Positions 16,098-23,865 of a stretch of DNA of 38,402 bases are shown piece after piece; the stretch's first letter is position 1, and the number at the start of each line of letters is the position of its first letter. The DNA is from JAVXNW01 sp036645575 (GTDB taxonomy: Bacteria > Bacillota > Clostridia > Christensenellales > Aristaeellaceae). The position numbers and the translations under genes were made by a program. The stretch covers positions 1 through 38,402 of the forward strand of contig JAVXNW010000010.1 of the NCBI GenBank assembly GCA_036645575.1, read 5' to 3'. Below the pieces are notes generated by a model. That model did no database searches. It was not told the origin of the DNA and was given only the letters and a program-made list of their open reading frames with translations.

Positions 16098-17276
16098 ATG
16101 ATGAGACCCCGCATATCGGATGGAGAATTTAAAAGTCGCGCAAAAAATGTGCAGGCGCTGATGGCGGAGATGGGCATTGACGCGCTGCTGGCCTTTGGCA
16201 GCGAAGCCGAGCCGCAGTTTGCCCGGTACCTTTCGGACTACTGGCCGTCGTTTGAGAGCTGCGGCGTGCTGCTGACCCAGGTGGGCGAGCCGGCGCTGCT
16301 GATTGGCCCTGAGAGCTATACGTTTGCGGCGGATCGCTCGCGCGTACCGGACATTAGGCGGCTGGCGGCCTTTCGCGAGTCGTCCAACCCCGAGTATCCC
16401 GGCGAAAAACTGGAGACCATCGATCAGGTCATCGACGAGAAGGCGGACGGCCGCCACATCGGCAAGTTCGCCATTGCGGGCTTCAACCTGATCCCGCATG
16501 TGACGTTTGCGGAGATCGAAAAGGCGCTGGCGCGCTTCCCGGGCATTGAGATCGTGCGCGGCGACGAGCTGATGATGAAATTGCGCATGGTCAAGTCGGA
16601 AGACGAGATCGCCTGCATGCGCGAGGCCGGGCGGATTACCGCCAAGGCGTTTGACGATGTGCTGGGGCAGATCAGGCCGGGCATGACCGAACTACAGGTG
16701 CGCGGGCTGGCGTCTGCGTCCATGTACGAAAACGGCGCGGAGAACGAAGCCTACCCCATGTGGATGCTGGCCGGGGATGGCGGAAACCAGGCGATCAGCC
16801 GCGCGCGGCACAAGGTCATCGAGAAGACCGACATCGTGCATTTGCAGATCGGCGCGCGCTATGAGGGCTACGCCTCCTCCATCGGCCGCCCCGTCTTCTT
16901 TGGCAAGCCCGATCCGGTGCTGCTTGACGCGGTCAAGGCGGGCTACGAGGCGCACGACGCGATCTTGGCGCAGCTGTTTGACGGAAACAACGCGGGCACG
17001 GTCGCCAAGGCGTACTACGACTGCATGGGGAAAAACGGCTATACGAACTGGCTGTTGTACGGACCGTGCCACGCGACCGGCCTCATGGAGGGCGAGCCGC
17101 CGTGGATCGAGCGCAATTCCGACTACCTCATCAAGGAGAACATGACCTACTGCGTCGATATCTTTATGGGAAATGCCTCGCTAAAGCGCGGCTTCCGCAT
17201 CGAGGACAGCGTGCGCGTGGGCAAGACGGCGGGCGACAGCATGACCCATTATAAGAAGGAAATCTTCCTGTTCTAG
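16098..17276 (+). CDS. Second M24 'pita-bread' protein lacking the metal aspartates
   Basis: 392 residues, creatinase-type N-domain plus M24 domain, paralogous to the protein at 7564 (shared starts such as SDYWPSFESCGVLL versus SNYWPIFERGALLL). The two metal aspartates are again apparently replaced, by Gln250 and Ser261 (TDIVHLQIGARYEGYASSIG), while the histidine is kept in CHATGLMEGEPPW (His325). Loss of the same ligands in both paralogues argues for a shared metal-independent or binding function. GGAGG lies six bases before the first ATG; a second ATG follows immediately. The TAG stop is formed by the dispersed CTAGGGAA repeat, so the original C-terminus may have been altered by its insertion. 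Confidence 0.8.
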   Translation: MMRPRISDGEFKSRAKNVQALMAEMGIDALLAFGSEAEPQFARYLSDYWPSFESCGVLLTQVGEPALLIGPESYTFAADRSRVPDIRRLAAFRESSNPEYPGEKLETIDQVIDEKADGRHIGKFAIAGFNLIPHVTFAEIEKALARFPGIEIVRGDELMMKLRMVKSEDEIACMREAGRITAKAFDDVLGQIRPGMTELQVRGLASASMYENGAENEAYPMWMLAGDGGNQAISRARHKVIEKTDIVHLQIGARYEGYASSIGRPVFFGKPDPVLLDAVKAGYEAHDAILAQLFDGNNAGTVAKAYYDCMGKNGYTNWLLYGPCHATGLMEGEPPWIERNSDYLIKENMTYCVDIFMGNASLKRGFRIEDSVRVGKTAGDSMTHYKKEIFLF

Positions 17277-17286
17277 GGAACCGCTG
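17273..17286. repeat. Single end of the CTAGGGAACCGCTG dispersed element
   Basis: CTAGGGAACCGCTG matches the end of the 83-bp element at 27629-27711. No inverted partner is seen, so this is a remnant. Its TAG is the stop codon of the preceding M24 gene. Confidence 0.55.
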
Positions 17287-17328
17287 CCCAATGGCGGAAC
17301 TTACGAAAATGCGCAAAGGATCCATGCC

Positions 17329-17362
17329 AAAGCCTCTCCGCACTTGGACGCGGAGGGGCTTT
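17329..17362 (+). terminator. Probable terminator of the importer/hydrolase genes
   Basis: AAAGCCTCTCCGC (17329-17341) pairs with GCGGAGGGGCTTT (17350-17362), a 13-bp stem with one wobble and an 8-base loop. The trailing T-run is only three bases. It lies 52 bp after the last gene of the locus. Confidence 0.6.
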
Positions 17363-17432
17363 GACATGTCGATAAAGGGTGCGCGGGTGATTGAGCTAGG
17401 GAAGGCGAACGGCATGGCGGGCATTTTGGTGA

Positions 17433-17461
17433 TTGAAAAAATCGACTCGCTGTGGTAAACT
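17433..17461 (+). promoter_or_regulatory. Promoter of the PAS-GGDEF gene
   Basis: TTGAAA (17433-17438) and TAAACT (17456-17461) with exact 17-base spacing. It implies a leader of about 120 bases. The leader is GC-rich with complementary segments (CCAGGCGC and GCGCTGG) that could fold; no riboswitch class was firmly recognised. The 310-bp gap 17277-17586 holds only the repeat remnant, the terminator, this promoter and the leader. Confidence 0.6.
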
Positions 17462-17586
17462 GTCCCTATACGGGAGATGACGAGAAGCGTCGAGCGCGTG
17501 AAACGGCAAAGGGCAGTGCCGCCAGGCGCTCCGTTGGGCTACCAGGCGCGGCGGGGCGCTGGGATTTTGATCGGGGAGGGAGCCAC

Positions 17587-20500
17587 ATGCTTTGCCATTC
17601 ACCCATTGCGGTTACGCAGCACTTCATTCGCGCCCATATGGAGGCGCGCGATTTGGCGGGGGCGCTATCCTGCTTGACGGATGCCATTGCGTGGTTTGGA
17701 ACGGGCGCCTTTGAGGTGGTTCGCGGAAAGGACGAGGCGCGGCGGTTTCTCGCGGAGGAAATTGCCGCATTTCCCGCCGGATATACGGTTGATTTTGTGG
17801 ATATGACCGAAAACATGCTGACAGAGGACTGTGCAACCGTATTTGGCTGTGTGCGGGCGACCGATCGCGTCATGGGGAGCCAGATGGACTGCCGCGTGAC
17901 GGCGGCGTGCGTGCGGTGCGCGGATCGGTTTTTGATCGCGTCGCTGCACATGTCCCTGCCAAGCGAACTGCAAAACGACAGCGAATACTATCCCTTCACC
18001 ATTGCGAAAAAAAAGATACAACAGCTCAAAGACAGCTTTTTTGACGTCACGCTTCCGGGCGGGCTGCTCTGCTGTGACGCGGATGTTGGCTTTAAACTGC
18101 GTTATATCAACGATTTCTTTGTCAAGATGCTGGGCTATTCAAGCCAAGACGACTATTGCGCGGCGACCGGCGGCTTCTTTTCCCGCAGCTTTGGCGTGGA
18201 CGAAGAGGCTTCCGCCATCGAGCGCACGGTGCGGGAAATGCAGGTTGGCGAGCATCACACCTTTACCTACCGCGTTCGGACGAAAGCGGGCGGCGAGCTT
18301 TGGCTCAGGGGCTATACGCAAAAGTATGAGGCGGGCGAGTCCCCCGGCGTGCTCTGCTTTTGCATGGATATCTCCGACATCGTGCAGCTGGAGCGGACGC
18401 TCAAGGAGCAAACGCGCCAGTTGGAGTTCGCCAACGCCGAGATACAGACCATCATCGGCAATATTCCGGGCGGCGTGCACCGCTGCCAGCTGTTTGACCG
18501 GATTCATGTGAACTATGTGAGCCACGGATTTGAGGAGATGTCGGGCTATACGCGGGATGAAATTCATGCGCTGTTTGACGACAATTACTCAAAACTTTTG
18601 ATCGAAGAGGATCGACCTGGTTTTGCCACGGAGGTTCGCCACCTGGCAAGTGGCCCGGCCGATCAAAACTTGACGTACAGGATGCGCAAAAAGGACGGAA
18701 CGGTCATCCGCGTGGCGGATCACTTCCGCTCCATTCGCATGGAAGACGGCAAGATGTGGGGCTTTGGCGTGGCGACCGACGTGACCGAGCAGTACGAAAC
18801 GCTGGCTCAGCTCAAGCTGCTGACCGACAGCATTCCCGGCGGGCTGGCGGTATACGCGTATTCCGCCAAAGGCCTTGAGACGGTGTACTTCAGCGACGGC
18901 GTCTGCGAGATGCTGGGCTATACGCGGGACGAGTACGCGCGCATTTCGCGCAACGACTTGATGGCGCTGGTCTTTCAAGAAGACCTTGATCGGCTGCGTC
19001 AAACGGTTGACGAGGTGGTCGAAGGAGAAGACGCGGTCGACTGCGTCTACCGCGTGCGCACCAAGCGCGGAAGCTATCGATGGATGAACCTGCGCGGCAC
19101 CGTCGCGGAGCGAAGGGGCGACACGATCTTGGTCAACGCCGTGCTTTTTGACATCACGCGAACCAAGGCCGCCGAAGAGCAGCTGCGCATACGCGACGAG
19201 GAGTACAGCCTCGCGATTGCGCAGAGCGGAAAAGTTGTGTATCGCTATACCCTTTCGGACAAATCCGTCTATCGGTTGCAGAAGTCGGCCGACCCATTTG
19301 ACTTTCCGGCATTTGCTCAAGACGTACCGGGCAGCGTCATCCGAATGAACGTGATTGCGCCGCAAAGCGTGGACGACTTTATCGCCTTTTACGACGCGAT
19401 TGACCGAGGCGAAAAGTCGGGCGGCGCAACGCTTTGCCGCAAGATGAAGTGCGGCGACTTTGGCTGGTGCAGCGCCCACTTTACCACGCTCTTTGGCAGC
19501 ACGGGGGAACCGGTGTCGGCGGTTATTTCAATCGAGGACGTCACGCGCCAGCACGAGCAGGAACTGGAAAACGAGGTCTTGCGGCAGAACGAAGCGCTGT
19601 TTCAAATTGTCGTCTCGCACTCCGACCGCTACGTGGTCAAATTTGACATTCAAACGCGCACCGCCTACGTGCCGCCGCGCACGGCCGACGCCTTTTCGAT
19701 CGGCGCGGTTTTGCACAATGTGCCCGCCTGTTGCGTGGGCAAAGGCATTATTTCCGAGGAATCGACGCAGACCTACATCGATTTTTACGAGAAGATGGTG
19801 GCTGGAGCGCCCGCCGCAAAGGCGATTGTCAAGATGCGCAGGAAGCGGAAGATGGATCAGTGGGGCTGGTACCGGTTTGACGGAAGCGTGATATTTGACG
19901 ACAAAAATCAGCCGAGCTACGCGGTGGTTTCCTTTATAGAAGTCACGCAGCAGTACGAAAAGGAGCTTGCCTACGAGCGGATGACCCAGCATGTGAGCCG
20001 CCTTTCGCAAAACGCCATGCTGTACTTTGAGGCCAACCTCACCGAGATGCGCATTGAGAACGCGCAGGGGCGCGGCCTCTGCTACATCCAGCACAACTTG
20101 GACGCGAAGCCCGGGGAGATGCTTAAAGCGGCGATTGATGAAATGGTCGCGCCCGAGGATCAGGCGGCCGTCAGGGACTTTTTTGATCGCGACAGCCTGC
20201 TGGCCGACTTTGCCGAGGGCAAAACCGAAAGGACGCTCGAGGCGCGCGTCGTGCAGGGCGATCAGAGCAAATGGGCGCGCATAACCGTCGAGATGGTCGC
20301 CGATCCCTTTACCGAAGACGTGCTGGTCTACGCCTCGTTTCAGGACATCGACGAGACCAAGACGAAGGAAATCGACATGCGCAAGCAGGCGCAGACCGAC
20401 GGCCTCACGCAGCTGTACAACAGAACCGCCGTCGAGTGGCAAATTCGCCGGGCGCTTGAGGAAGGCGCGGGCGCGGCGTGCGCGCTGGCGATCATCGATG

Positions 20501-20904
20501 TGGACGACCTGAAGGCGGTCAACGACACGCTGGGGCATATGCAGGGCGACCGCGCGATCCGCGCGTTTGCCGATGCGCTTCGCGAATTTTTGGACGCGCG
20601 CGACCTGATCGGCCGCGTCGGCGGCGATGAGTTTCTCGTGTTTGTGCCAAAGGCCGAGGATGAATTGGCGCTCAAGGGGCGCATGTGCGCGCTTGTTGAC
20701 AAGTTGGCGCTTCTGCGCGCGGGCGAAGACGACGCCTACCACCTGCACGGCAGCATCGGCATGGCGGTTGGCCATTTGGGCGAAGCGGACTTTGAAACCC
20801 TGTATAAACGGGCGGATATCGCGCTGTATTACGTCAAGCGCCACGGGAAAAACGGCTGCGCGGTGTACCGTGCGGGCATGGAATCGGAAGGCGAACCCGG
20901 ATAA
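17587..20904 (+). CDS. NTF2-like / multi-PAS / GGDEF diguanylate cyclase
   Basis: 1105 residues, predicted cytosolic (no membrane segment or signal). Residues 1-~130 look like a SnoaL/NTF2-like domain. Then come about three PAS domains (~150-270, 288-408, 411-531; the repeated LGYS and GYTRDE patterns and trailing DIS/DVT/DIT motifs mark them) and three more PAS-like modules (~539-664, 668-800, 802-935) ending in EDVT, EVTQ and DIDE. The C-terminus is a GGDEF domain with DGLTQLYNR and an intact GGDEF at 1012-1016, so c-di-GMP synthesis is likely. The RxxD inhibitory site is absent: DARD stands where it would be, so product inhibition by that route is not expected. The start is ATG 17587 after GGGGAGGGA; an upstream frame to 17452 begins inside the promoter. 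Signal sensed unknown. Confidence 0.88.
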   Translation: MLCHSPIAVTQHFIRAHMEARDLAGALSCLTDAIAWFGTGAFEVVRGKDEARRFLAEEIAAFPAGYTVDFVDMTENMLTEDCATVFGCVRATDRVMGSQMDCRVTAACVRCADRFLIASLHMSLPSELQNDSEYYPFTIAKKKIQQLKDSFFDVTLPGGLLCCDADVGFKLRYINDFFVKMLGYSSQDDYCAATGGFFSRSFGVDEEASAIERTVREMQVGEHHTFTYRVRTKAGGELWLRGYTQKYEAGESPGVLCFCMDISDIVQLERTLKEQTRQLEFANAEIQTIIGNIPGGVHRCQLFDRIHVNYVSHGFEEMSGYTRDEIHALFDDNYSKLLIEEDRPGFATEVRHLASGPADQNLTYRMRKKDGTVIRVADHFRSIRMEDGKMWGFGVATDVTEQYETLAQLKLLTDSIPGGLAVYAYSAKGLETVYFSDGVCEMLGYTRDEYARISRNDLMALVFQEDLDRLRQTVDEVVEGEDAVDCVYRVRTKRGSYRWMNLRGTVAERRGDTILVNAVLFDITRTKAAEEQLRIRDEEYSLAIAQSGKVVYRYTLSDKSVYRLQKSADPFDFPAFAQDVPGSVIRMNVIAPQSVDDFIAFYDAIDRGEKSGGATLCRKMKCGDFGWCSAHFTTLFGSTGEPVSAVISIEDVTRQHEQELENEVLRQNEALFQIVVSHSDRYVVKFDIQTRTAYVPPRTADAFSIGAVLHNVPACCVGKGIISEESTQTYIDFYEKMVAGAPAAKAIVKMRRKRKMDQWGWYRFDGSVIFDDKNQPSYAVVSFIEVTQQYEKELAYERMTQHVSRLSQNAMLYFEANLTEMRIENAQGRGLCYIQHNLDAKPGEMLKAAIDEMVAPEDQAAVRDFFDRDSLLADFAEGKTERTLEARVVQGDQSKWARITVEMVADPFTEDVLVYASFQDIDETKTKEIDMRKQAQTDGLTQLYNRTAVEWQIRRALEEGAGAACALAIIDVDDLKAVNDTLGHMQGDRAIRAFADALREFLDARDLIGRVGGDEFLVFVPKAEDELALKGRMCALVDKLALLRAGEDDAYHLHGSIGMAVGHLGEADFETLYKRADIALYYVKRHGKNGCAVYRAGMESEGEPG

Positions 20905-20966
20905 GCGCCCCCGGTTGCGCCTGAATTTGCGCGGGGTTTTCCTGAAAATAATTTTGCAAAAAACGT

Positions 20967-21007
20967 CGCCTCCCTTGTCGCGCGGACGAGGGGGGCGCTT
21001 TTTATTT
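20967..21007 (+). terminator. Intrinsic terminator after the PAS-GGDEF gene
   Basis: CGCCTCCCTTGTC (20967-20979) pairs with GACGAGGGGGGCG (20985-20997) through G-C pairs and wobbles around GCGCG, followed by CTTTTTATTT. Convincing rho-independent terminator separating this gene from the purine operon. Confidence 0.85.
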
Positions 21008-21055
21008 GACCGCGCGGCGAAAATCGGCCAATGCCTTGCGCCCGCCGCCAAGATT

Positions 21056-21068
21056 TAATGCGAACATT
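21056..21068 (+). promoter_or_regulatory. PurBox-like site 1
   Basis: TAATGCGAACATT matches 11 of 13 positions of the Firmicute PurR box AWWWCCGAACWWT, including the CGAAC core. It lies 14 bp upstream of the purE promoter -35 box. A complementary copy is at 21130. Confidence 0.5.
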
Positions 21069-21081
21069 TCCATAAGTTCGA

Positions 21082-21111
21082 TTGACCGATCGCGGTAAAA
21101 AGGTGTATGAT
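21082..21111 (+). promoter_or_regulatory. Promoter of the purine operon
   Basis: TTGACC (21082-21087) and TATGAT (21106-21111) spaced by 18 bases; transcript start near 21118, giving a ~40-base leader. There is no room for, and no sign of, a purine riboswitch. Confidence 0.75.
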
Positions 21112-21129
21112 ACATGAGGTATTGAGTTG

Positions 21130-21142
21130 AATGTTCGTGTTT
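21130..21142 (-). promoter_or_regulatory. PurBox-like site 2 (inverted)
   Basis: On the minus strand AAACACGAACATT matches 11 of 13 PurBox positions. With site 1 it forms an inverted pair (CGAACATT...AATGTTCG) bracketing the promoter; classic paired PurBoxes are closer together and upstream, so this arrangement is atypical. Confidence 0.45.
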
Positions 21143-21158
21143 AAGGGGGATTTCAGCC

Positions 21159-21659
21159 ATGCAGAAGGTTGCGATCATCATGGGAAGCGACTCGGATCTG
21201 AATACGATGCAGGGCGCGATCGATATGCTTGCGCGCTTTCATGTGCCATTCACGGTGCGCGTCATCTCTGCACACCGAACGCCCGAGGCGTGCCGCGCGT
21301 TCGCCGTGGGCGCGCGCGGGGATGGGTACGGCGTGCTGATTGCGGGCGCGGGCAAGGCGGCGCATCTGGCGGGCGCGCTGGCCGCCGCGACGACGCTGCC
21401 GATCATCGGCATACCCATCAAGTCCTCGACGCTCGACGGCCTAGACGCGCTGCTCTCGACGGTGCAAATGCCAAGCGGCATGCCGGTTGCGACCGTCGCG
21501 ATCGACGGTGCGGCCAACGCGGCGCTGCTCGCCATCGAGATGCTGGCCATTTCCGACGCGGCGCTTGCCGAGCAGCTTGCGGATTTCCGCCTGGCGCAGA
21601 CAAAAAAGGTGCTTGAAAAGGACGCGGAGGTTTGCGCCCGGTTTGCGCGCGCGGAGTAA
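21159..21659 (+). CDS. purE: N5-carboxyaminoimidazole ribonucleotide mutase, class I PurE
   Basis: 166 residues; converts N5-CAIR to CAIR in purine synthesis. Motifs: GSDSD (9-13), SAHRTPE (37-43) and AGAGKAAHLAG with His69, plus QMPSGMPVATVAIDGAANAA, all of the class I (bacterial) type. The loop reads AGAGKAAHLAG where Escherichia coli has GAGGAAHLPG, a modest change. Class I enzymes normally work with PurK, which makes N5-CAIR; no purK is present in this window. First gene of the purine operon; start after AAGGGGGA. Confidence 0.93.
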   Translation: MQKVAIIMGSDSDLNTMQGAIDMLARFHVPFTVRVISAHRTPEACRAFAVGARGDGYGVLIAGAGKAAHLAGALAAATTLPIIGIPIKSSTLDGLDALLSTVQMPSGMPVATVAIDGAANAALLAIEMLAISDAALAEQLADFRLAQTKKVLEKDAEVCARFARAE

Positions 21660-21710
21660 TTTGACCATCGAGAGAACCAATATAAAGGCGATTATGAGGA
21701 GGATGGCACC

Positions 21711-22421
21711 ATGGAAAAGACGCAGCAGTTGTACGAGGGCAAGGCCAAAAAGGTATTTGCGACGAATGATCCCGACTTTTGCATTGTGGATTACAAAGAC
21801 GACGCGACCGCGTTTAACGGACTCAAAAAGGGAACCATCGAGGGAAAAGGCGTCATCAACAACCGCGTGACCAATCATCTGATGAAAATGCTCGAAAAAG
21901 AAGGCATTCCCACCCACTTTGTCGAGGAGCTGTCCGCGCGGGAGACGCTGGTCAAGCGCGTCAAGATCGTGCCGCTCGAGGTGATCGTGCGCAACATCGC
22001 CGCCGGCTCCCTGGCCAAGCGGCTGGGCATTGCCGAGGGCACGAAGATGAAAAAGACGGTGCTCGAGTTCAGCTACAAGGACGACGCGCTGGGCGACCCG
22101 ATGGTCAACGAGTACCACATCCTCGCGATGGAATACGCGACCCAAGAGGAGCTTCAGCTGATCAGCGATTACGCGCTCAAGATCAATGAGATTTTGACCG
22201 CGTATCTGGCGGATCTGGGCATTGAGCTGATCGACTTCAAGCTCGAGTTCGGCAAGACAAAGGACGGAAATATCGTGCTGGCCGATGAGATTTCGCCCGA
22301 CACCTGCCGCTTCTGGGACACAAAGACCCACGAGAAGCTGGACAAGGATCGCTTCCGCCGCGACCTTGGGCATGTGGAAGACGCCTACAAGGAAATTTTG
22401 CACCGCCTGATGGGCGAGTAA
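21711..22421 (+). CDS. purC: SAICAR synthetase
   Basis: 236 residues; joins CAIR and aspartate using ATP. The N-terminal LYEGKAKKVF motif (7-16), the NNRVTNHLM segment, VRNIAAGSLAKRLG and the DEISPDTCRFWD motif identify it. Length is normal for the bacterial enzyme. GAGGAGGA precedes the start; it is 51 bp after purE and 16 bp before purF. Confidence 0.96.
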   Translation: MEKTQQLYEGKAKKVFATNDPDFCIVDYKDDATAFNGLKKGTIEGKGVINNRVTNHLMKMLEKEGIPTHFVEELSARETLVKRVKIVPLEVIVRNIAAGSLAKRLGIAEGTKMKKTVLEFSYKDDALGDPMVNEYHILAMEYATQEELQLISDYALKINEILTAYLADLGIELIDFKLEFGKTKDGNIVLADEISPDTCRFWDTKTHEKLDKDRFRRDLGHVEDAYKEILHRLMGE

Positions 22422-22437
22422 TGGACGAGGTTTCAAT

Positions 22438-23865
22438 ATGACAAACAGTATTCACGAGGCTTGCGGCGTGTTTGGCATCTATTCAACGGACGGTCTCGAC
22501 GTGGCGTCGGCCTGCTACTACGGCCTGTACGCGCTTCAGCACAGGGGGCAGGAGAGCTGCGGGATCGCCGTCAACGAGGACGGCGTGATCCGCTGCTTTA
22601 AGAACGCGGGCTTGGTCAACGAGGTGCTGACCAAGGAGGCCATGGATGAACTGGGGAAGGGCACGATGGCGGTCGCGCACGTGTGCTACGGCACCGCCGG
22701 AAACTATCCGCGCAGGAACGCGCAGCCGCTCGTGGTCAACCACATCAAGGGCACGATGGCGATCGCGCACAACGGCGCGCTGACCAACGCGGCGCAGCTG
22801 CGCGAGCAGCAGGAGCTGAACGGATCGATCTTTCACACGACCGGCGACGCCGAGGTGATCGCCTACGCGATCACCCACGAGCGCCTCGCGTCCACCTCGA
22901 TTGAAGAGGCGGTCTCCAAGATGATGAACGTGATCAAGGGCGCCTATTCGCTCGTGATCATGTCGCCCACCAAGTTGATTGGCGTGCGCGACCCCTATGG
23001 GTTTCGCCCGCTTTGCATCGGCACATTGGACGGAAGCACGATCCTCGCGTCCGAGAGCTGCGCGCTTGACTCGATCGGCGCGACCTTTGTGCGCGACGTG
23101 GAGCCGGGCGAGATCGTGATTGTGGACAAAAACGGCCTGCGCACCGACCGCACCCATGTGGGCGCCGCGGCCAAATCCACCTGCGTGTTCGAATACATCT
23201 ACTTTGCGCGACCCGACTCCGTGATCGACGGAAGCAGCGTGCACATTGCGCGCCAGCGCGCGGGCAGCTTCTTGGCGCTTGAGCACCCGGTGCAGGCGGA
23301 CGTCGTGATCGGCGTGCCCGATTCCGGCCTTGACGCGGCGGTCGGCTACGCCAAGCAGTCCGGCATACCCTACGGCATCGGCTTTATCAAAAACAAATAC
23401 ATCGGCCGCACCTTCATCCAGCCCACCCAGTCCGACCGCGAGGACAAGGTGCGCATCAAGTTAAACCCGGTCGCGGCGGTGGTGCGCGGCAAGCGCGTGG
23501 TGCTGGTGGACGACTCGATCGTGCGCGGAACCACCGGCGCGCGCATCGTTCGGCTCTTGCGCGAGGCGGGCGCGACCGAAGTGCACATGCGCTCCTCGGC
23601 GCCGCCGTTCATCCACCCGTGCTACTTTGGAACCGACATCGACAGCTGCGACAAATTGATCGCCTGCAAGTACACGCAGGAGGAGATTCGGGACCTGTTG
23701 GGCGTCGATTCGCTGGGCTACCTGAGCTGTGAAAACGCGGGCAAGCTGTGCGACAACTCGGTCGGCTTTTGCACCGCCTGCTTTGACGGCAATTACCCGT
23801 GTCCGCCCCCGGAGCATCCGGGCAAAAACCGCTATGAGCGCAAGATCAGGGAGGGGAACCAATGA
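22438..23865 (+). CDS. purF: Amidophosphoribosyltransferase (Fe-S, propeptide type)
   Basis: 475 residues; makes 5-phosphoribosylamine from PRPP and glutamine, the first committed purine step. The catalytic glutaminase cysteine is Cys9 after an 8-residue propeptide (MTNSIHEA), which must be removed as in Bacillus. Cys249, Cys395, Cys445 and Cys448 match the four [4Fe-4S] ligands of the Bacillus-type enzyme, so an oxygen-sensitive structural cluster is expected. The PRPP loop is VVLVDDSIVRGTTGARI. The stop overlaps the purM start by four bases. Confidence 0.96.
   Translation: MTNSIHEACGVFGIYSTDGLDVASACYYGLYALQHRGQESCGIAVNEDGVIRCFKNAGLVNEVLTKEAMDELGKGTMAVAHVCYGTAGNYPRRNAQPLVVNHIKGTMAIAHNGALTNAAQLREQQELNGSIFHTTGDAEVIAYAITHERLASTSIEEAVSKMMNVIKGAYSLVIMSPTKLIGVRDPYGFRPLCIGTLDGSTILASESCALDSIGATFVRDVEPGEIVIVDKNGLRTDRTHVGAAAKSTCVFEYIYFARPDSVIDGSSVHIARQRAGSFLALEHPVQADVVIGVPDSGLDAAVGYAKQSGIPYGIGFIKNKYIGRTFIQPTQSDREDKVRIKLNPVAAVVRGKRVVLVDDSIVRGTTGARIVRLLREAGATEVHMRSSAPPFIHPCYFGTDIDSCDKLIACKYTQEEIRDLLGVDSLGYLSCENAGKLCDNSVGFCTACFDGNYPCPPPEHPGKNRYERKIREGNQ

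Noticed and set aside
17277..17586. Small gene in the gap before the cyclase
   Set aside because: The open frame from 17452 begins inside the promoter and lacks a ribosome-binding site; the GGGGAGGGA site points to ATG 17587.
19528..21051. 507-codon minus-strand open frame
   Set aside because: Antisense to the PAS-GGDEF gene and across its terminator; no start signal or motif.
21112..21158. Purine riboswitch in the pur leader
   Set aside because: Leader is only about 40 bases with no three-way-junction core.
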